Source: a virus. Taken from it: DNA of 49,561 bases. The translations under genes and the position numbers were made by a program. The stretch's first letter is position 1. Each line of letters begins with the position of its first letter. Below are positions 45,418 to 49,561 of the stretch, piece after piece. The notes under the pieces were generated by a model. The model was not told the DNA's origin. It was given only the letters and a program-made list of their open reading frames with translations, and did not search any database. The DNA lies in the IMG/VR virus record IMGVR_UViG_3300044692_000025, positions 1-49,561 of that record; one strand, given 5' to 3'.

Positions 45418-46559
45418 ACGATGCTTACCACGCACTGCTGTATCTCACTGTTACCGGTGAGATCGTCAACGAGATCCCGATGACGGACATCCCGTCATGG
45501 CTGCAACAGATCAACGCCGACGGCTCATGGTCGATCAACACGGCGATTGGTCCCTCCGACGAGGACACCGGATTGCTCACCAAGGACGAACTGTGGCCGA
45601 TCCTGCAGGACGATTGGCGATACTCGGTCGCTATTGTCTTCGGTTCCAGCCACGCCGGTTATGTCTGCCAGGCTGGCCCGATCATCTCCTGGCAGCAGAA
45701 TTCCGAGGACCCAGCCGTCGTCCAGCTGGGCGGGTCCGGCATATGGGCGCTGCTACGCGCCACCCTGCAGGTCTCAGCGACATGGCCTGGGACGGATATC
45801 TCCGACGGTTCAGGTGACACCTCGTACACGGGTAGCCTGCAGTACATCGCGCAGCAGATCCTCGCCAACGCTGTCGGTCCGGCCGGACGCAATCCACTGC
45901 CGGTGGACATCGTCATGAATGCTGGTGGCAGTGATTCCCGGTCCTACCTGGCCTCGGATCTCGCATCCGTTGGGCAGCGTCTACAGGATATCACCCAGGA
46001 CGATGGCGGCCCGGACATCCTGCTGAAGCCCTACTTCGCCGACAGCAAGCACATCCGCCACCAGGCTCTCGTCGGCAACCCCACCCTCACCGGAACTGGA
46101 GCGCCACTGCGATTCGACTACCCACGCAATCTGGTCTCCGTGCTGCCCTCCGGCGACGGGTCGAAACGGGCCACGTCGAGCTATGTCGGTGGCAACGGCA
46201 CCGGCCCTACCCGACTGTGGTCTGTGGCCGTGGACACGAGCGGACTGGAAGCGCACGGCTGGCCTAGCCTGGACTACGTCGACACCAGCAAGTCCGACCA
46301 GTCCGACCCGTCCGTGCTCCAGCAGATCGCCACCGCAGACCAGGCACTGTATGGCCGGCAGTCCCAGACGATGGCCATCACGGCACTGATGGACGACGCG
46401 AACAATCCGTTCGGCAGCTACGATGCCGGGACCTACGCCTACTACAACATTCGTGGCCATTCCCTGCTGCCCGACGGTGAAACGTACCACCGGATTCTGG
46501 GCCTGCAGAACGGGACCGCGGACAACCAGGTCCGCCACATCCTGGAGGGCAGCTCGTGA
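45414..46559 (+). CDS. Minor tail protein (tail tip hub, 381 aa)
   Basis: Begins MNDAYHALLYLTVTGEIVNEIPMTDIPSWLQQINADGSWSINTAIG, followed by GYVCQAGPIIS, YIAQQILANAV and SLLPDGETYHRILGLQN. These are the marks of the actinophage tip protein usually third after the tape measure, related to Gp27-like hubs. Likely part of the tail-tip complex. Confidence 0.82.
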   Translation: MNDAYHALLYLTVTGEIVNEIPMTDIPSWLQQINADGSWSINTAIGPSDEDTGLLTKDELWPILQDDWRYSVAIVFGSSHAGYVCQAGPIISWQQNSEDPAVVQLGGSGIWALLRATLQVSATWPGTDISDGSGDTSYTGSLQYIAQQILANAVGPAGRNPLPVDIVMNAGGSDSRSYLASDLASVGQRLQDITQDDGGPDILLKPYFADSKHIRHQALVGNPTLTGTGAPLRFDYPRNLVSVLPSGDGSKRATSSYVGGNGTGPTRLWSVAVDTSGLEAHGWPSLDYVDTSKSDQSDPSVLQQIATADQALYGRQSQTMAITALMDDANNPFGSYDAGTYAYYNIRGHSLLPDGETYHRILGLQNGTADNQVRHILEGSS

Positions 46560-47332
46560 CCGCGAACTCCCCCGTATCAGCGGACAGATATGATGCGCTG
46601 GCCAACGAGTTGACCGCCCTGCGCGCCTCGATGGACGCACAGGGCCGGAAGGTCCCCAACTCGCTGTACGTGGAAACAGCCGGCGGCCTAGTGCTGGTGG
46701 CCATCGGGCCATCGGGTTTCGTGGACACCGACGGGAATCCGCAGAACAGCATCACGATCAATGACCCAACGACCGGGGCGCCAATCCTGAAGCAGTCGCC
46801 GGCAACGGTCACGACCAACCCGGACGGCAGCCAGAACGGCAGCAACTGGTTCTGGCGAATGGACGATGCCGGCGGCCGACAGCTCATTGCCACCGACGGA
46901 ATCTCCGGCGTGGGGCTGGCTTTCCCGAAAATGTCATATCCGATGGAAAAGGTATTCCCGTTCACTTATGGGATACAGCCTTATAGCGTCGGGAGCTGGG
47001 CTTCGATCTCCGTTCCCACGACGGAAACCATCCTGTACAACGGCTATATCAGCCGTATCGTCAACCCGCTGATGACGATCGACGGCACGTGGGGTGGCGG
47101 TTCGACGGCCGTGACGTTCCGGCTGTACCTCAATGGGACGCTCGCGTATTCCTGGACGCAGCCCGCAGGCGGCGCCGCGGTGACGTACGGTCAGAAGTTC
47201 ACCCCCCTGCCAGATCCTGCGACGTGGTGCGTCCAGTCCAATGTGAACGCGTCGATCACCGCGCAAGCAAGCGGATCGACCAGCACCGGGTGCGCCGTCC
47301 AATTGTGGGCGTTCTTCGGTGATCAGAGCTGA
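46556..47332 (+). CDS. Minor tail protein (258 aa)
   Basis: GTG overlaps the hub stop. Starts SADRYDALANELTALRASMDAQGRKVPNS, a short coiled coil, then beta-rich (TDGISGVGLAFPKMSYPM, TFRLYLNGTLAYSWTQPAGGAAV). Typical of the small tip or fibre protein closing the tail cluster; may bind the host surface. Confidence 0.75.
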   Translation: MTANSPVSADRYDALANELTALRASMDAQGRKVPNSLYVETAGGLVLVAIGPSGFVDTDGNPQNSITINDPTTGAPILKQSPATVTTNPDGSQNGSNWFWRMDDAGGRQLIATDGISGVGLAFPKMSYPMEKVFPFTYGIQPYSVGSWASISVPTTETILYNGYISRIVNPLMTIDGTWGGGSTAVTFRLYLNGTLAYSWTQPAGGAAVTYGQKFTPLPDPATWCVQSNVNASITAQASGSTSTGCAVQLWAFFGDQS

Positions 47333-47347
47333 ACTGACGGAGGTCGT

Positions 47348-47575
47348 GTGCTCGATGGAATCGCCGGCCTCATCGCAGCGGTAGCGGGTCTGATCACCGC
47401 CGTGACCGGGTTCGTGGGCATGCTCGTAGTGGCCCGTCGGACCTCTCCGCGTGAACGCGATGATGCCGCCCAGCAGGCCACCGAGCAGGCTCTCAACCCG
47501 CCGACACAAGCAGAAGCCGACGAGACAGCGATGATCACGATTCGCAAGAAGCGGAGGCACCGTGGCCGACGGTGA
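47348..47575 (+). CDS. Small membrane protein, holin candidate (75 aa)
   Basis: GTG start with GGAGG upstream. One long or two short hydrophobic helices (IAGLIAAVAGLITAVTGFVGMLVVA) and a charged C-terminus ending KKRRHRGRR, like many holins. It opens the lysis block between tail fibre and peptidase genes. Confidence 0.65.
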   Translation: MLDGIAGLIAAVAGLITAVTGFVGMLVVARRTSPRERDDAAQQATEQALNPPTQAEADETAMITIRKKRRHRGRR

Positions 47576-48350
47576 GCCGACTCTCGATCCACAGCAGACC
47601 GCTCGTCTCGCAGCACGCACGGCCAAGGATGCGCGGGCTCACAGACTGTTCACGGCGATGGCCGCCCTGGCGCTTGTCGGATGCCTCGCCTGCGCGGTCG
47701 GCTTGTACTACCTGAGCAGTCGCAGCAACCAACTCGCTGAACAGCAGGCTGGCGCGGCCGTAGCCGCCCAGCAGCTGGCCGGGCAGGTACGGGCGCTGGG
47801 CGCCACGCCAGTGGTGTCCCCACCCGCACCGGTCGCCCCCGTGACAGGTGCCCAAGGGCCACGTGGTGAACAGGGACCCGGACCCAGCCAGCAGCAGATC
47901 GATGCCGCAGTCGCCGGGTATCTCGCCGCGCACCCGCCCGCGCCGGGCAAGGACGCCACTGCGGCGCAAGTGTCGGCTGCCGTCGGCGCCTATCTCTCGG
48001 CACACCCACCGTTGCCCGGTCGGCCACCGACGGCCGAGGAGATCGCCGGCGCGGTGTCCACCTACTGCTCCGCGCACGGCGGGTGCGCTGGACCGTCCGG
48101 GCAGGATGCCACGGACAGCCAGGTCGCCCAAGCGGTCGCCGCCTACTGCGGTCGCTCACCCAGCCCCTGCCAGGGCCCTGCCGGTGCGGACGGTCCGAGT
48201 GGGCCGCCGGGACCCTCAGGCGACCAGGGCGCGGCCGGTCCTCCCGGCTCGCCGCCCGCGGGCTGGACGTACACGGACGCCCTGGGCTTGCAGCACACCT
48301 GCACCCGTGACAACTCCGACGACTCCTCGCCCACCTACAACTGCTCGTGA
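47562..48350 (+). CDS. Membrane-anchored collagen-like protein (262 aa)
   Basis: GTG start overlapping the previous gene by 14 bp. A cytoplasmic ~28 residues, one transmembrane helix (about 30-50, LFTAMAALALVGCLACAVGLYYL), then an extracellular part with short Gly-X-Y runs (GAQGPRGEQGP, GPAGADGPSGPPGPSGDQGAAGPPG) between helical spacers that look alike (QQIDAAVAGYLAAHPPAPG, QVSAAVGAYLSAHPPLPG, EIAGAVSTYCSAHGGC, QVAQAVAAYCGRSPSPC). At least four ~25-residue degenerate repeats are thus visible. Ends with a two-Cys segment. Similar membrane proteins near actinophage lysis genes are uncharacterised; a spanin-like or lysis-timing role is speculative. Confidence 0.75.
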   Translation: MADGEPTLDPQQTARLAARTAKDARAHRLFTAMAALALVGCLACAVGLYYLSSRSNQLAEQQAGAAVAAQQLAGQVRALGATPVVSPPAPVAPVTGAQGPRGEQGPGPSQQQIDAAVAGYLAAHPPAPGKDATAAQVSAAVGAYLSAHPPLPGRPPTAEEIAGAVSTYCSAHGGCAGPSGQDATDSQVAQAVAAYCGRSPSPCQGPAGADGPSGPPGPSGDQGAAGPPGSPPAGWTYTDALGLQHTCTRDNSDDSSPTYNCS

Positions 48351-49084
48351 TTGGGGACCTCGACCACATGCCGAACTTTCGCCGCTACACCGAGAAGCCG
48401 GACAACCCGTACCGGCTGGGCCGCCACCAGGTACACGACGCACTGGACGCGCTACCCGAACGGCAACTGGAACGCGCGCTGGACCTGCTCGCACCGGTGA
48501 AAACCGTGACGCACTTCGAGACCCAGCCGGTGTTCGACCAGGGCCAGCTCGGCTCGTGCACGGCGAACGCCGCCCTGGGATGCCTGGTGACCGAACCGTT
48601 CGCGGACCACGTCAAGCAGGGCCGGCCCTTCGATGAGCAGGACGCGGTCGCGCTGTACCAGTTGGAGACCAAGCTGGACGACTCACAGATCCCCGGCGAG
48701 TACCCACCGGACGACACGGGAAGCTCGGGTCCGTGGTCGATGCAGGCGTTGGAGAAGGAGGGCTTCATCTCCAGCTTCACGCACACCCGGTCGGTGCACA
48801 CCGCGCTGGTCGCGCTGAACCGTGGCCCGATCTCGATCGGCATCCCATGGCTGGAGTCGATGTTCCAGGTCGACGGGAACGGCAACATCACGGTGGACCG
48901 CGGTTCGCAGGTGGCCGGCGGACACCAGGTGTGCATCGTCGCCGACGACACCGCCCGCCAGGCCGTGTACGTACGGAACTCGTGGGGCACGTCGTGGGGC
49001 CAGAACGGGCACGCGTGGCTGGCGTGGGACGACCTGAAGTGGCTGTTCGTCCAGGGTGGCGACGCGGTCCAGCCGGTGCTGTAG
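48347..49084 (+). CDS. Papain-like (C1A) cysteine peptidase
   Basis: 245 residues from GTG 48347 (overlapping the previous stop; ATG 48368 is an alternative). Papain signatures are intact: Q65-G-Q-L-G-S-C71 (oxyanion Gln and nucleophile Cys), G-G-H193-Q-V and R-N211-S-W-G, with the expected ~120 residues between Cys and His. No signal peptide and no prodomain beyond ~50 residues. Lies immediately before the GH25-like lysin, so it probably cleaves cell-wall peptides or a host protein at lysis; a role in virion entry is the alternative. Confidence 0.88.
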   Translation: MIGDLDHMPNFRRYTEKPDNPYRLGRHQVHDALDALPERQLERALDLLAPVKTVTHFETQPVFDQGQLGSCTANAALGCLVTEPFADHVKQGRPFDEQDAVALYQLETKLDDSQIPGEYPPDDTGSSGPWSMQALEKEGFISSFTHTRSVHTALVALNRGPISIGIPWLESMFQVDGNGNITVDRGSQVAGGHQVCIVADDTARQAVYVRNSWGTSWGQNGHAWLAWDDLKWLFVQGGDAVQPVL

Positions 49085-49086
49085 CC

Positions 49087-49561
49087 ATGACACGCCGGAT
49101 GTACGACTCGACCAACGCCGCGGACATCCCGATGACGGCACAGATGGTCGCCGGGTACCTGGCGCCGTCGCCGTACGCGTGGTCGGCGACGGACTGGGCT
49201 CGGTTCCCGCACGCCGTGAAGGTGCGCATCGCGGTGCGGGCGTACACCGACGACGGCCACGTCCTGGACGTGGAGTCCGGCGACGCGACCCCGGCGCAGG
49301 CACCCGGTTGGGTGCGGATGCGGCGGGCGGCCGGTGCGGACCCGACGGTGTACTGCTCCGCGTCGGCGTGGCCCACCGTCAAGGCGGCGTTCGCCGCGGC
49401 GCACGTCGCCGAGCCGCACTGGTGGATCGCCGCCTACCCCGGTGGTGGACCAGTGATCCCGGCCGGCGCGGTCGCCCACCAGTACGCCGACCCGCTCACC
49501 TCGGGCGGGCACTACGACATCTCAGCCGTGGCCGATCACTGGCCCGGCGTGGACGAAGGAG
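49087..49561 (+). CDS. GH25-like lysin, N-terminal part (continues at position 1)
   Basis: From ATG 49087 the protein starts TRRMYDSTNAADIPMTAQMVAGYLA, the first strand of a GH25-like barrel (Asp7 in the position of the invariant N-terminal Asp). The D61-V-E63 pair in HVLDVESGDATP corresponds to the DxE catalytic motif of GH25 lysozymes, followed by YCSASAWPTV and PHWWIAAYP. The reading frame runs through the 124-bp repeat and continues at base 1 to the stop at 384. It should hydrolyse peptidoglycan glycan strands in the host cell wall. Confidence 0.82.
   Translation, partial: MTRRMYDSTNAADIPMTAQMVAGYLAPSPYAWSATDWARFPHAVKVRIAVRAYTDDGHVLDVESGDATPAQAPGWVRMRRAAGADPTVYCSASAWPTVKAAFAAAHVAEPHWWIAAYPGGGPVIPAGAVAHQYADPLTSGGHYDISAVADHWPGVDEG
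49438..49561 (+). repeat. 124-bp terminal duplication of positions 1-124
   Basis: Bases 49438-49561 are identical to 1-124. The repeat lies inside one ORF with no packaging feature around it, so it is best read as the overlap of a circular assembly, not as physical genome ends. Confidence 0.97.

Noticed and set aside
7186-49437. Retron, diversity-generating reverse transcriptase, CRISPR-Cas or restriction nuclease genes
   Set aside because: No reverse transcriptase, Cas or restriction-endonuclease motifs were seen in any of the frames read.

Overview
The window reads as one complete temperate siphovirus genome of an actinobacterial host, in circular form. Bases 1-124 repeat exactly at 49438-49561, inside one lysin gene, so the ends are an assembly overlap and the unique genome is 49,437 bp. 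High G+C, many GTG starts, ATGA/GTGA stop-start overlaps, a WhiB-like protein, a DUF5753/DUF397 regulator pair and an MmpS-like protein all point to an actinomycete host. A Pseudonocardiales- or Streptomyces-type host is my inference; nothing in the window proves it.

Layout. 27.8-49.6 kb plus 1-2.7 kb: rightward structural and lysis genes. In order these are HNH, terminase small and large subunits, portal, MuF/protease-like protein, scaffold, decoration protein, major capsid, head-tail connectors, tail terminator, major tail protein, -1 frameshifted tail chaperones, tape measure, distal tail and minor tail proteins, then a lysis block (two membrane proteins, a papain-like peptidase, a GH25-like lysin, a holin-like protein) and a beta-helix tail protein ending in a strong terminator. 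2.8-7.1 kb: an accessory block, probably expressed in the lysogen. It holds four small leftward genes, a divergent XRE-DUF5753/DUF397 pair, and a leftward operon with a PASTA/MmpS-like surface protein and a broken GH76/DUF3307 gene fusion. 7.1-9.9 kb: a predicted attP, a large serine integrase, a membrane protein, the immunity repressor, and an operator of three helically phased triplets. 9.85-27.6 kb: a long rightward early operon with Cro-like and antirepressor proteins, two LuxR-type HTH proteins, an annealing protein, DUF5131, HNH, WhiB, an initiator gene carrying seven iterons (likely origin), a helicase loader, RusA, a 27-bp-repeat protein, a cytosine methyltransferase, an ASCH protein and many small unknowns.

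How it fits together. If attP lies just upstream of int, the prophage has int at one end and the 2.8-7.1 kb block at the other, the usual place for lysogenic-conversion cargo. The best candidates for something undescribed are: the CTACGTAG-controlled divergent locus of four small proteins plus XRE-DUF5753/DUF397; the 9-residue repeat protein at 19.5-20.6 kb; and the 21-27 kb region, where small ORFs are bracketed by short direct repeats and gene-junction sequences recur.
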